A stretch of DNA of 55,146 nt from an uncultured Spirochaetales bacterium (GTDB lineage Bacteria > Spirochaetota > Spirochaetia > Sphaerochaetales > Sphaerochaetaceae): positions 1-55,146 of the forward strand of contig CASGDQ010000048.1 in the NCBI GenBank assembly GCA_949300325.1, in the 5' to 3' direction. Every line of letters starts with the position of its first letter. The first letter of the stretch is position 1. Both the position numbers and the translations under genes were made by a program. The notes beneath the pieces were generated by a model that had not been told where the DNA came from, did not search any database, and saw only the letters and a program-made list of their open reading frames with translations. Shown here piece after piece: positions 29,950 through 37,317 of this stretch.

Positions 29950-30543
29950 ATGTTTGAAGACAGAAAGTGCATCATCCCATCCTGCCACACCTATGCCCTC
30001 CCAAACAGCGATCTATGCTTTCACCATACAAAGGATAAGAAAAAGGTCATAAAGGAATTCGAAGAGCTGCTTACGGTGACAAAAAAAGCGAAGAACGTAA
30101 GCATAGTAAACGCTGAATTTGAGAATCTGGATATGAGATCCTCAAGAATAAGATACTCGAATTTCGCCTTCTGCATTTTCAGAAACTGCGATTTTTCCTC
30201 GAGCGTCCTGCACACCGCGTTCTTCGATTACGCCATTTTCGAAAACTGTACTTTCAGGGAAGTCGAAAGCAGATATTCGGTCTTTTCCGGCTCATCGTTC
30301 TTGAACTGCGATTTTTCCATGAGCACGATGATCCATTCCGCATTCATGGGCATAGATTGCTTCAGATGCGATTTTTCCTCGAGCGACCTGTATTTTTCAA
30401 ACTTCTCGCTCAGCAAGATAATCAATTCGAAATTCGAGGACTGCAATCTCAAGCGCTGCAATTTCCGTTCAGTCATCATCCGCGGGGTATCGTTCAAGTA
30501 TTCCAACCCCGAGGAGGCTTTTTTCAAGAGGCTGGAAATATGA
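29950..30543 (+). CDS. Pentapeptide-repeat-like protein with N-terminal Cys/His cluster
   Basis: A 197-residue protein. Residues 1-26 hold Cys7, Cys12, Cys23, His25 and His26 (C-x4-C-x10-C-x-H), a probable zinc-binding cluster. From about residue 55 the sequence is a run of five-residue units with Phe or Leu at the centre and Cys/Asp/Ser at other positions (FRNCDFSSSV, FLNCDFSMST, FRCDFSSSDL), the pattern of a right-handed pentapeptide beta-helix. No signal peptide is seen. Three copies of TGCGATTTTTCC with similar flanks (near 30188, 30308 and 30367) show repeat expansion. Some pentapeptide proteins mimic DNA and bind gyrase; the function here is unknown. Its stop overlaps the next start as ATGA. 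Confidence 0.75.
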   Translation: MFEDRKCIIPSCHTYALPNSDLCFHHTKDKKKVIKEFEELLTVTKKAKNVSIVNAEFENLDMRSSRIRYSNFAFCIFRNCDFSSSVLHTAFFDYAIFENCTFREVESRYSVFSGSSFLNCDFSMSTMIHSAFMGIDCFRCDFSSSDLYFSNFSLSKIINSKFEDCNLKRCNFRSVIIRGVSFKYSNPEEAFFKRLEI

Positions 30544-31124
30544 GGATCATAACACATCTGGATTCACAGCACATGGTCAACCAATATGTGGTTACTGCAG
30601 AAAACAGCCCGGAGGGCATCCTTATAGACACTCCTAGCCTGGACAGGAAACTGATCGAGATACTTGAGGAAAAGAAAATCATCCTCAAGCACATCCTCAT
30701 AACCCACTCGCATGAAGGGCATGTATGCAGCCTTGGAACATTTTTCAAGATATACAGCCCATGCGTATATTCATTCCTTCCAAAAATCGGGGGATACGAG
30801 GCAAAGGAGATAAAGGACGGGGATGAATTGGACATCGCAGGGCTGCATGTGGAAGCCATCCACGTGCCGGGGCACAGCCTTGATTCAATCTGCTACAAGA
30901 TAGGCAACGCCCTTTTCACAGGCGATACTCTGCTCAGCGGTTCTGTTGGACAGACAAACACCCTCGTCGAAAAAGAGCTTCTGATAAAAGGCATAAAGGA
31001 AAAGCTCATGGCTTTCGATGACAATACGCTCGTATTTCCCGGGCATGGCCCTCTTTCAAAGATCAGGATCGAGAAGATGTTCAACCAGGACATCCTTGAG
31101 GCCAGCATCACCATTTTCAGCTAG
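30540..31124 (+). CDS. Metallo-beta-lactamase-fold hydrolase, atypical metal site
   Basis: A 194-residue MBL-fold protein resembling the glyoxalase II group in layout. Metal positions visible: His56, His58 and His61 in THSHEGH, His112 in VPGHS, Asp129 in FTGDT, His169 in FPGHG. The usual motif is HxHxDH; here the Asp at position 60 is Gly, so the second metal site may be lost or altered. I choose the ATG at 30540, which overlaps the upstream stop as ATGA, so it is probably translated with the pentapeptide-like gene. Its last 69 bases overlap the 3' end of rluD on the opposite strand. Confidence 0.8.
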   Translation: MRIITHLDSQHMVNQYVVTAENSPEGILIDTPSLDRKLIEILEEKKIILKHILITHSHEGHVCSLGTFFKIYSPCVYSFLPKIGGYEAKEIKDGDELDIAGLHVEAIHVPGHSLDSICYKIGNALFTGDTLLSGSVGQTNTLVEKELLIKGIKEKLMAFDDNTLVFPGHGPLSKIRIEKMFNQDILEASITIFS

Positions 31125-32003
31125 ATAGGATTCAAAGCGCTCTGGAATGGCGGATGAAAAACGCATTTCTTTCTTATCTTTAGGATTTCTTATAAATAGA
31201 AGTGCTGAATGCAGCATCAGCGGATAAGGGCTTTTCTTCTTGTTGTAAAGCACATCGCCCACCAATGGATGAGCTATCGAGGAAAGATGCACCCTTATCT
31301 GATGCGTCCTTCCCGTATATATCCTTATGAGAAGAAGCGCGCTGCTCTTAAGCTGGGAAAGGACAAAGTATTCGGTTCTTGCCTCCTTTCCCCTATTCTC
31401 ATCTTCTGTAACGGAAAACAATTTGCGGTCCCTGGTGCTTCTTGCAATCTTTTTGTCTATGAATCCATGCCGATTGGGAAATACCCCTTCTGCAACTGCA
31501 ATATAATACTTTCTCGTCCGATGATCCTTGAACTCACCCGAAAGGAATGCAAGCGCATCTGGATTTTTCGCAATGACCATGACTCCGCTGGTATCCTTAT
31601 CCAGGCGATGCACAATCCCAGGACGGATATCATCCTCGTCCGAAAGGATGGAATCGCCATAGCGGTATAAAAGGGCATTGCATAACGTATTGTCCCAATT
31701 GCCGGCAGCGGGATGCACAACAAGCCCCTGGCGCTTATCTATTACAAGGATGTTTTCATCCTCGTAAATGACATCAAGGGGTATGTCGCGGGCCTCAAGT
31801 CCAGTAAAAAGCTCGCATGTATAATTGATATGCACCTCATCCCCAGCCTTGATTCTGTAGGATTTCTTAACAGTTTTCCCATTTACAGTAATAACTGTAT
31901 CCGGACGTGAAAACACGCTTCTTTGGATGCCGTTTTCCGCTGCCGCCTTGTCAACCCTGTCCTCAACAGAGGAAATGAACGACAAATCCTCACTCTTAAT
32001 CAC
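31056..32003 (-). CDS. rluD: RluD-family 23S rRNA pseudouridine synthase
   Basis: A 315-residue pseudouridine synthase. An S4-like RNA-binding domain at the N-terminus (VDKAAAENGIQRS through IKAGDEVHINY) precedes the catalytic domain with HRLDKDTSGVMVIAKN, where Asp135 is the catalytic residue, and TGRTHQIRVHL. RluD-type enzymes modify helix 69, but RluA/C specificity is possible. The 5' end overlaps the 107-residue gene by 8 bases. The last 69 bases overlap the MBL-fold gene on the plus strand. Confidence 0.88.
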   Translation of the reverse strand: MIKSEDLSFISSVEDRVDKAAAENGIQRSVFSRPDTVITVNGKTVKKSYRIKAGDEVHINYTCELFTGLEARDIPLDVIYEDENILVIDKRQGLVVHPAAGNWDNTLCNALLYRYGDSILSDEDDIRPGIVHRLDKDTSGVMVIAKNPDALAFLSGEFKDHRTRKYYIAVAEGVFPNRHGFIDKKIARSTRDRKLFSVTEDENRGKEARTEYFVLSQLKSSALLLIRIYTGRTHQIRVHLSSIAHPLVGDVLYNKKKSPYPLMLHSALLFIRNPKDKKEMRFSSAIPERFESYLAENGDAGLKDVLVEHLLDPDL

Positions 32004-32319
32004 TTACTCTCCCGATTATCCAATCCGTCAAGGCGATGGCCAAGGACGCCCCGGAGGCCCAAAGAGCCTGCTGAAGAACCTGCTTATAAGCCTCATTAGG
32101 TGTGCTCATTCCCAAATTTGACGCAATATTGTATGCAGCCATGCTTAAAGGAAACGTGATGACAAGAGAGCCGAAGAATATGCTTTCCGCTCTTCTGAGC
32201 TCATATGTCCATAAAGGAAACTCGTCCTCTTCATACGGCTCATATTCAAATTGTATGGGATCAGCAAAAAGGGAAAAGGATATTGCAAATATCAATATGA
32301 CAGCCAAAATCCTTTTCAA
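31996..32319 (-). CDS. Small exported or membrane protein, unknown
   Basis: A 107-residue protein with a signal peptide (MKRILAVILIFAISFSLFA, cleavage likely after LFA). An acidic stretch (EYEPYEEDE) follows, then two hydrophobic segments near residues 46-65 and 87-103. I do not recognise it. It overlaps the yggS stop by 4 bases and the rluD start by 8, so it is co-transcribed with both. Confidence 0.65.
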   Translation of the reverse strand: MKRILAVILIFAISFSLFADPIQFEYEPYEEDEFPLWTYELRRAESIFFGSLVITFPLSMAAYNIASNLGMSTPNEAYKQVLQQALWASGASLAIALTDWIIGRVSD

Positions 32320-32963
32320 GCGCGGCCTCCGAATATCGCAGTACCTATCCTCACCTCAGTGCTTCCCTCGTCAATTGCCTGGAGATAATCTGAAGACATG
32401 CCCATGGAAAGAACGCTCAAAGGACAGATCGAAGAAGAAACCTCTTCAAAAAGAAGCCTGGTCCGCCTGAATGCTTCGCGGTTCTTTTCCTCGTCCATTC
32501 CCAGCGGCCCCACTGTCATTAGTCCGAGCAGGTTGACATTTTCCAGACATTTGGAGGCCTCTGCAGCTTCTTTAAGATCTTCTTCACTCCTGAAGCCGGA
32601 TTTGTTCTCCTCTCCGCTTGAATTGAATTCAAGAAGCACGTCGATAGTCTTGCCGATCTTTCCACATTCCTTGTCAATAAGCTTAAGCAGGTCTAAAGAA
32701 TCTACGCTTTCAATCCTGCTGCATAGGCGGACTGCTTTGCGGACCTTGTTTTTCTGAAGTTGTCCGATAAGAAAGACAAGCATACCCTCGGGCCTGTCTT
32801 CAGGCAGAGGAAATTTCTTCTCTATTTCCTGAACACGATTCTCCCCGAAAGCCCTTGCCCCTTCCCCGTAGGCTTCAAGCACTGATTCATAGCTTTTTGT
32901 CTTGCTCACAGGAAGCAGAAAAACATGCTCGGGAATTGTCTTTCTTATTTCAAGATAGCCCAT
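32316..32963 (-). CDS. YggS/PROSC-family pyridoxal phosphate homeostasis protein
   Basis: A 215-residue single-domain TIM-barrel protein that binds PLP. The Schiff-base Lys21 is in LLPVSKTKS, and FGENRVQE, FLIGQLQKNKVRK, GLMTVGP and LSMGMSSDY are typical motifs. The family keeps free PLP in balance and has no known enzymatic reaction. It has a GAGGTGAT site before its ATG and lies 1 base after the membrane protein gene. Confidence 0.93.
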   Translation of the reverse strand: MGYLEIRKTIPEHVFLLPVSKTKSYESVLEAYGEGARAFGENRVQEIEKKFPLPEDRPEGMLVFLIGQLQKNKVRKAVRLCSRIESVDSLDLLKLIDKECGKIGKTIDVLLEFNSSGEENKSGFRSEEDLKEAAEASKCLENVNLLGLMTVGPLGMDEEKNREAFRRTRLLFEEVSSSICPLSVLSMGMSSDYLQAIDEGSTEVRIGTAIFGGRA

Positions 32964-32964
32964 A

Positions 32965-33762
32965 TCACCTCGTCCGGCTTTTCTTATAGTTTTCCCTGTT
33001 TTCCTTCAGGGCGCTCTTATATTCTCTTCTTATCTTCGCCCTCTGGTCAAGATAATCACGGAATGCATCAAGCTCAAGCTTGATTTCAGCGCTTCTGGCA
33101 TTCAAGCTGGGGTTGGCAGAAATGAAGTGGCGGGCTTTGAGGAATGCATAATTGCGTATCCTGTCCCGCTCCTCAAGAAGCATGGCCTTGCGCTCTGCGG
33201 AATCCATGTTCTTGATATCCTCCGCCTTTTCACGCAAAAGGATGAGAGATCTCTGGAAGCTCTTGAGGTGTATGACGGAAACGGTTGTGTCCAAAGTGAA
33301 GATGAAAACAACAAATACTCCGAGAAAATGCAGCAGCTGGGGATCAAGGTCCATTATGATCGGAGATAAGAACGGATCGATGACATATACGCCCACAAGC
33401 CCCATCAGACCAAAAAGCGTGCTGTTAAGAAGACATACCCTGCCATTGATATTGACCTTATACCTAGAATAATCCCAAAGCTTGATTGAAAAGAGCTTCT
33501 CCAATGCCCACGAAGTGAAATACTCGAGAATGGATGCAAGAATAAGCCCAAGGATGAATACAATAACAAAATTGTTTTTGAAAGGCTTTAGGAAGATGAT
33601 TATCATCAACGCCCCGAATCCGTATATCGGGCAATACGGTCCGTATAGAAAACCTCTGTTTACAAACCTGCGCTTGCCCAACGAACAATACAGGACTTCC
33701 GACAAATATCCGATAACGGCGTATATCAAGAAGTTTACGGCTAAAAAATCAAAAGACGGCAT
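32965..33762 (-). CDS. CmpB-like multi-pass membrane protein
   Basis: A 265-residue protein with about five or six transmembrane segments in residues 5-165 and a long charged, helical C-terminal tail. RGFLYGPYCPIYGFGA and ILEYFTSWALEKLFSIKLWDY match the putative 'ABC-transporter type IV' (CmpB/PF06541) family, whose role is unknown. The ATG has AGGAGG 4-5 bases upstream. It is the first gene after the tRNA-Val terminator, leading yggS and rluD. Confidence 0.7.
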   Translation of the reverse strand: MPSFDFLAVNFLIYAVIGYLSEVLYCSLGKRRFVNRGFLYGPYCPIYGFGALMIIIFLKPFKNNFVIVFILGLILASILEYFTSWALEKLFSIKLWDYSRYKVNINGRVCLLNSTLFGLMGLVGVYVIDPFLSPIIMDLDPQLLHFLGVFVVFIFTLDTTVSVIHLKSFQRSLILLREKAEDIKNMDSAERKAMLLEERDRIRNYAFLKARHFISANPSLNARSAEIKLELDAFRDYLDQRAKIRREYKSALKENRENYKKSRTR

Positions 33763-33773
33763 CAGTCCTCCTA

Positions 33774-33805
33774 AGAAAAAAAAAGGTCAGGAAAAATACC
33801 TGACC
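33774..33805 (-). terminator. Terminator after tRNA-Val
   Basis: A stem of GGTCAGG (33785-33791) and CCTGACC (33799-33805) with a 7-base loop, followed on the minus strand by about ten T residues. It starts 2 bases after the tRNA discriminator. Confidence 0.93.
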
Positions 33806-33806
33806 A

Positions 33807-33880
33807 TTGGAGGATACAAGGATTGAACTTGTGACATCCTGCTTGTAAGGCAGGCGCTCTCCCGCTGAGCTAATCCTCCA
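33807..33880 (-). tRNA. tRNA-Val (anticodon UAC)
   Basis: A complete cloverleaf. The acceptor stem TGGAGGA pairs with TCCTCCA, the D-arm is AGCTCAGCGGGAGAGC, and the anticodon stem CCTGC/GCAGG carries the loop CTTACAA with anticodon TAC. The T-arm has the TTCAATC loop and the discriminator is A. CCA is not encoded. It reads GUA and probably other Val codons. It has its own promoter and terminator, so it is a single-gene unit. Confidence 0.96.
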
Positions 33881-33901
33881 TAAAAAACCAAGTACAATAA
33901 G

Positions 33902-33930
33902 AATATACCAGCGCGGTGAACTGAAGACAA
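33902..33930 (-). promoter_or_regulatory. Promoter of tRNA-Val
   Basis: On the minus strand TTGTCT (33925-33930), 17 bases, and TATATT (33902-33907), preceded by TGG, so an extended -10. The transcript would start about 15 bases upstream of the mature tRNA. Confidence 0.7.
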
Positions 33931-33993
33931 GTCTTCACGAAACGGATATATCAAAAGCAACTTGGCAGCACCGGCCGTCCGGCACCTTATACC

Positions 33994-34322
33994 TTATATA
34001 ATTTTTATCCTGCTTTGTAAAGTGGATAAAACCATTTTTTTTCTTCTTCTCTCCATTTCGGAGAAAACAGCTTGTCCATCAGCGCGGTTCTCATCTATCA
34101 AAGAAACGAAAAGGGATTCGGACAAGTTTTTAGCATCTAGATAAGGAAGCTGCTTAAAAAAACACCGCCTGTCTCAGGCGCAGCTTTCAAAGATACGTAG
34201 GATACCGCATGGGAAAAACGAACCTCATTGGCGGGATGGATAGGCAGAAAACCATCGACAGCCTCAAGGATCTCGATGATTCGGACATGCCAGATGAGGC
34301 AAACAAAAAATACAGCTATCAA
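33994..34322 (-). pseudogene. Probable frameshifted small exported-protein gene
   Basis: From a TTG at 34322, the minus strand encodes a hydrophobic start (IAVFFVCLIW) and continues 61 codons to a stop at 34137. A second frame picks up at that point and runs FKQLPYLDAKNLSESLFVS to a stop at 33994-33996. The frames meet at a run of seven A (34156-34162 on the plus strand): one extra base there joins them into a protein of about 110 residues. No ATG or ribosome-binding site is present; before the TTG the frame reads TAA AAA ATA TTT ATT TTA. I do not recognise the product. It is either a decayed gene or a homopolymer sequencing error. Confidence 0.45.
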
Positions 34323-34340
34323 TAAAATAAATATTTTTTA

Positions 34341-34367
34341 TTGCGCACCTTTCTATTGTGTTACAAT
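34341..34367 (+). promoter_or_regulatory. Promoter of mscS
   Basis: TTGCGC (34341-34346), 15 bases, then TGT-TACAAT (extended -10, hexamer 34362-34367). The ATG follows after 6 bases, and no ribosome-binding site is present, suggesting a leaderless transcript. Confidence 0.5.
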
Positions 34368-34373
34368 TCTTAC

Positions 34374-35255
34374 ATGAATAACGAAACTTTGGACGCCGTC
34401 CTTGAAACCGACGGCAGCCAGCTTGCTCTTTTTCTTATTACACTGGTATTCGGAATCATCGCAATCAAGCTTTTCATCAAGCTCTTGAAGCGCCTTCTTT
34501 TGATATCCACCATGGATAATGCCGTTGTGCATTTTTTCACACATGGCATAGAAATCATATTATCCGTCCTGCTGGTGCTCTACGATCTGTCGCTTCTTAA
34601 TATCCCCCTGACATCGATGATAGCAGTAATATCTGCATTCGGTGTTGCTATAGGCCTGGCAATCCAAGACTCGATTGCAAACGTCGCCAACGGTCTTGTG
34701 CTCATAGGAACAAGGCCGTTCAAGGTCGGCGATTATGTGCAGATCGGTTCTGATGAAGGGAAAATCGAGGAGCTGAGGCTGATGAATACGGTTCTTTCCA
34801 CAGTAGACAACAAGAAACTCATACTTCCGAACCGTCAGGTATCCACTTCAAGGATTGTAAACTTCAACACTAATCCTATCAGAAGGATAGATCTGTATTT
34901 TTCTGTCGATTACGATACGGATGTGGACAAGGCGGTGGAAATAACGAGAAATGCCTGCTTATCCTGCAAGAAGGTCCTTTCCTCGCCTGCCCCTAGGATC
35001 GAGTTTTACGATATGGCATCTTCGAGCCTCACCATAAGCGCATGGTGCTGGATCGACTCTCACGGATATTACGATGCATTCTTCGAAATCAAGAAGGCTG
35101 TATGGGATGCATACAAAGAAAACGGGATAACTATACCGTTTGAGCAGCTGGTCATCTCGGAAAGGGGTGCAAAGACCTCTTCAAGAAGAAGGACCGTACA
35201 GACGGAAGCAAAAGCTGAGGAAGAAAAAAAGAACCATGCCGGTTCGGGAAGGTAG
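34374..35255 (+). CDS. mscS: MscS-family mechanosensitive channel
   Basis: A 293-residue small-conductance mechanosensitive channel that releases solutes on hypo-osmotic shock. It has three transmembrane helices (about residues 17-37, 48-70, 75-105), the last a Gly/Ala-rich pore helix AVISAFGVAIGLAIQDSIANVANG. The beta domain begins GTRPFKVGDYVQIG. The C-terminal tail is charged and longer than usual (Glu/Lys-rich after residue 265). The ATG at 34374 is chosen; an upstream TTG frame overlaps the promoter. The next gene starts 3 bases after its stop. Confidence 0.92.
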   Translation: MNNETLDAVLETDGSQLALFLITLVFGIIAIKLFIKLLKRLLLISTMDNAVVHFFTHGIEIILSVLLVLYDLSLLNIPLTSMIAVISAFGVAIGLAIQDSIANVANGLVLIGTRPFKVGDYVQIGSDEGKIEELRLMNTVLSTVDNKKLILPNRQVSTSRIVNFNTNPIRRIDLYFSVDYDTDVDKAVEITRNACLSCKKVLSSPAPRIEFYDMASSSLTISAWCWIDSHGYYDAFFEIKKAVWDAYKENGITIPFEQLVISERGAKTSSRRRTVQTEAKAEEEKKNHAGSGR

Positions 35256-35258
35256 ACC

Positions 35259-35729
35259 ATGGAGAAGATACTCATATCACTCAAAAAAACATTATCATTC
35301 CTCATGCCCACCATATGCAACTGGCTTTATATCATTGCTCTTCTCTTATTGCTATTGATACTCTTTAAATGCTTCTCATCTCCATACAACGTATCGTTTG
35401 CAAGAATCAGAAAAATCAGAAGAATTGCAATTAAAGCATCAAAAAGAAAGAAATGCTTCCTATCTGCGATAGAAAAATCCAGGATGAAGAAGCACATGCT
35501 TTGCGCAGCAAGGCTTGTGGATGCAACGCTGTATGAAGAACCATCTTTGATCGATATAAAAAAAGCAAAGGAAATCATCGACAGGATGATATTGCTGCTC
35601 GAAAATTTCGAAAAAGCCTCGGAAAAAGACAGTGAAAGGAATATGAATCTCATTCTCAAATCAATTGCAAAGAATGCAGATGCGTTCCTAGCTCTTCCTA
35701 AGCTGAAGAAATACGGGCGCAGAGCTTGA
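35259..35729 (+). CDS. Small membrane protein, unknown
   Basis: A 156-residue protein with one clear transmembrane segment (about residues 20-40, NWLYIIALLLLLLILFKCF), a strongly basic stretch after it (RIRKIRRIAIKASKRKK), and a helical C-terminal half. By the positive-inside rule the C-terminus is cytoplasmic. I do not recognise the family. It is co-transcribed with mscS (3-base gap). Confidence 0.6.
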   Translation: MEKILISLKKTLSFLMPTICNWLYIIALLLLLLILFKCFSSPYNVSFARIRKIRRIAIKASKRKKCFLSAIEKSRMKKHMLCAARLVDATLYEEPSLIDIKKAKEIIDRMILLLENFEKASEKDSERNMNLILKSIAKNADAFLALPKLKKYGRRA

Positions 35730-35732
35730 CAG

Positions 35733-35753
35733 GCGGGGCGCAAAGCACCCCGC
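35733..35753. terminator. GC-rich hairpin between convergent genes
   Basis: GCGGGG (35733-35738) and CCCCGC (35748-35753) with a short CGC/GCA-bounded loop. It lies between the stop at 35729 and the guaB stop at 35758. There is no T-run on either strand, so it is a pausing or protective hairpin rather than a classical terminator. Confidence 0.45.
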
Positions 35754-35757
35754 AAAC

Positions 35758-37269
35758 TCATTTTATCTCAAACTTCTGATGATCCTTGAGTATGACATCG
35801 TGCGCGCCGCCTTCGACGATGCTCGTTGGAGATACGACAGTGAGCTTTGCCTTTTTCTTGAATTCATCCAGATCCAATGCACCGCAATTGCACATCGTGC
35901 TTTTGATTTTGGCAAGCGTCATATCCACAGTATCCTTCAATGGACCGGCATACGGGACATAAGAATCAACACCTTCCACAAACGAAAGCTTCTTATCTCC
36001 TCCCAAATCATAACGCTGCCAGTTCCTGGCACGCGCGGATCCCTCGCCCCAGTACTCCTTAAGATAGTTTCCGTTTATATTGACCTTATCTGACGGAGAT
36101 TCATCAAACCTTGCAAAATATCTGCCGAGCATCAAGAAATCAGCACCCATCGCAAGGGCAAGGGTCATATGATAATCATATACGATCCCGCCATCGGAGC
36201 AGACAGGAATATACACTCCGCTTTCCTCAAAATACCTGTCACGCTCCTTAACAACATCCAAAAGAGCGCTAGCCTGCCCTCTTCCTATCCCTTTTGTTTC
36301 TCTTGTGATGCAGATCGAGCCTCCGCCAATTCCAACCTTCACAAAATCCGCACCGCAGTCGGCAAGGAAGCGGAACCCATCACCGTCAACAACATTGCCG
36401 GCTCCTACCTTTACGCTGTCCCCATATTTGGAACGTATCCAAGAAAGCGTCCTCTTCTGCCATTCGGAAAAGCCTTCTGATGAGTCGATGCAAAGAACGT
36501 CTGCTCCCGCATCCACCAGAGATGGAACCCGCTCCATGTAATCCCTGGTATTGATTCCAGCTCCGACCATATAACGCTTGCTCTTGTCCAGAAGCTCATT
36601 CGGATTGCTCTTATGGGAAGAATAATCCTTTCTGAAAACAAATGCTGAAAGCCTTCCGTCCTTTGTTATTATCGGGAGCTGGTTGAGCTTGTGGTCCCAG
36701 ATTATGTCATTGGCCTCGCTGAGGGAAATCCCATCTTCGCCATATATGAGCTTATCCATCGGGGTCATGAAGGATTCAACCTTCTCGTCCAATTCCATTC
36801 TGGAAACCCTGTAATCACGGCTTGTGACAACGCCTAAAAGAACTCCGTTGGCAGTCCCGTCGCTTGTAACTGCGATCGTGCTGTGTCCTGTCTTTTTCGT
36901 AAGCTCAAGAACATCCTTCAGCGTCTCATCCGGCCTGATGTTGGAATCGGAGAAAACAAATCCGGCCTTGCTGGCCTTAACCTTGGCAACCATTTCCGCC
37001 TCATCCTCGATGCTCTGGGAGCCGTAGATGAATGCGATGCCGCCCTCCTTTGCAAGGGCTTCTCCCATCTTAACCCCGGAAACAGACTGCATGATTGCAG
37101 AAACCATCGGGATATTTAGAGAAAGAGGGCATTCCTCAACACCTTTTTTGTATTTCACAAGCGGTGTTTTTAAACTGACATTGGAAGGGATGCATTCCGA
37201 AGAGGAATATCCGGGAATAAGAAGGAACTCGCTGAAAGTCCGGCTGAGTTCGTCGTAAATGAAAGCCAT
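35758..37269 (-). CDS. guaB: IMP dehydrogenase
   Basis: A 503-residue IMPDH making XMP, the committing step to GTP. N-terminal barrel motifs include [16 protein letters not shown]. Two CBS domains span about residues 95-215 ([21 protein letters not shown]). The catalytic Cys is in [20 protein letters not shown], and [20 protein letters not shown] and the flap region follow. The ATG at 37269 has AAGGAG 8 bases upstream; the open frame further upstream is not used. It lies 48 bases after the glycosidase gene. Confidence 0.93.
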   Translation of the reverse strand: MAFIYDELSRTFSEFLLIPGYSSSECIPSNVSLKTPLVKYKKGVEECPLSLNIPMVSAIMQSVSGVKMGEALAKEGGIAFIYGSQSIEDEAEMVAKVKASKAGFVFSDSNIRPDETLKDVLELTKKTGHSTIAVTSDGTANGVLLGVVTSRDYRVSRMELDEKVESFMTPMDKLIYGEDGISLSEANDIIWDHKLNQLPIITKDGRLSAFVFRKDYSSHKSNPNELLDKSKRYMVGAGINTRDYMERVPSLVDAGADVLCIDSSEGFSEWQKRTLSWIRSKYGDSVKVGAGNVVDGDGFRFLADCGADFVKVGIGGGSICITRETKGIGRGQASALLDVVKERDRYFEESGVYIPVCSDGGIVYDYHMTLALAMGADFLMLGRYFARFDESPSDKVNINGNYLKEYWGEGSARARNWQRYDLGGDKKLSFVEGVDSYVPYAGPLKDTVDMTLAKIKSTMCNCGALDLDEFKKKAKLTVVSPTSIVEGGAHDVILKDHQKFEIK

Positions 37270-37317
37270 TATTATCGCTCCTTGACTATTAATACGGATT
37301 TTGCAACAAAAATTCAA

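Noticed and set aside
30187..30390. Direct repeats as a mobile or CRISPR element
   Set aside because: The copies lie in phase within the pentapeptide-like gene and follow its protein repeats.
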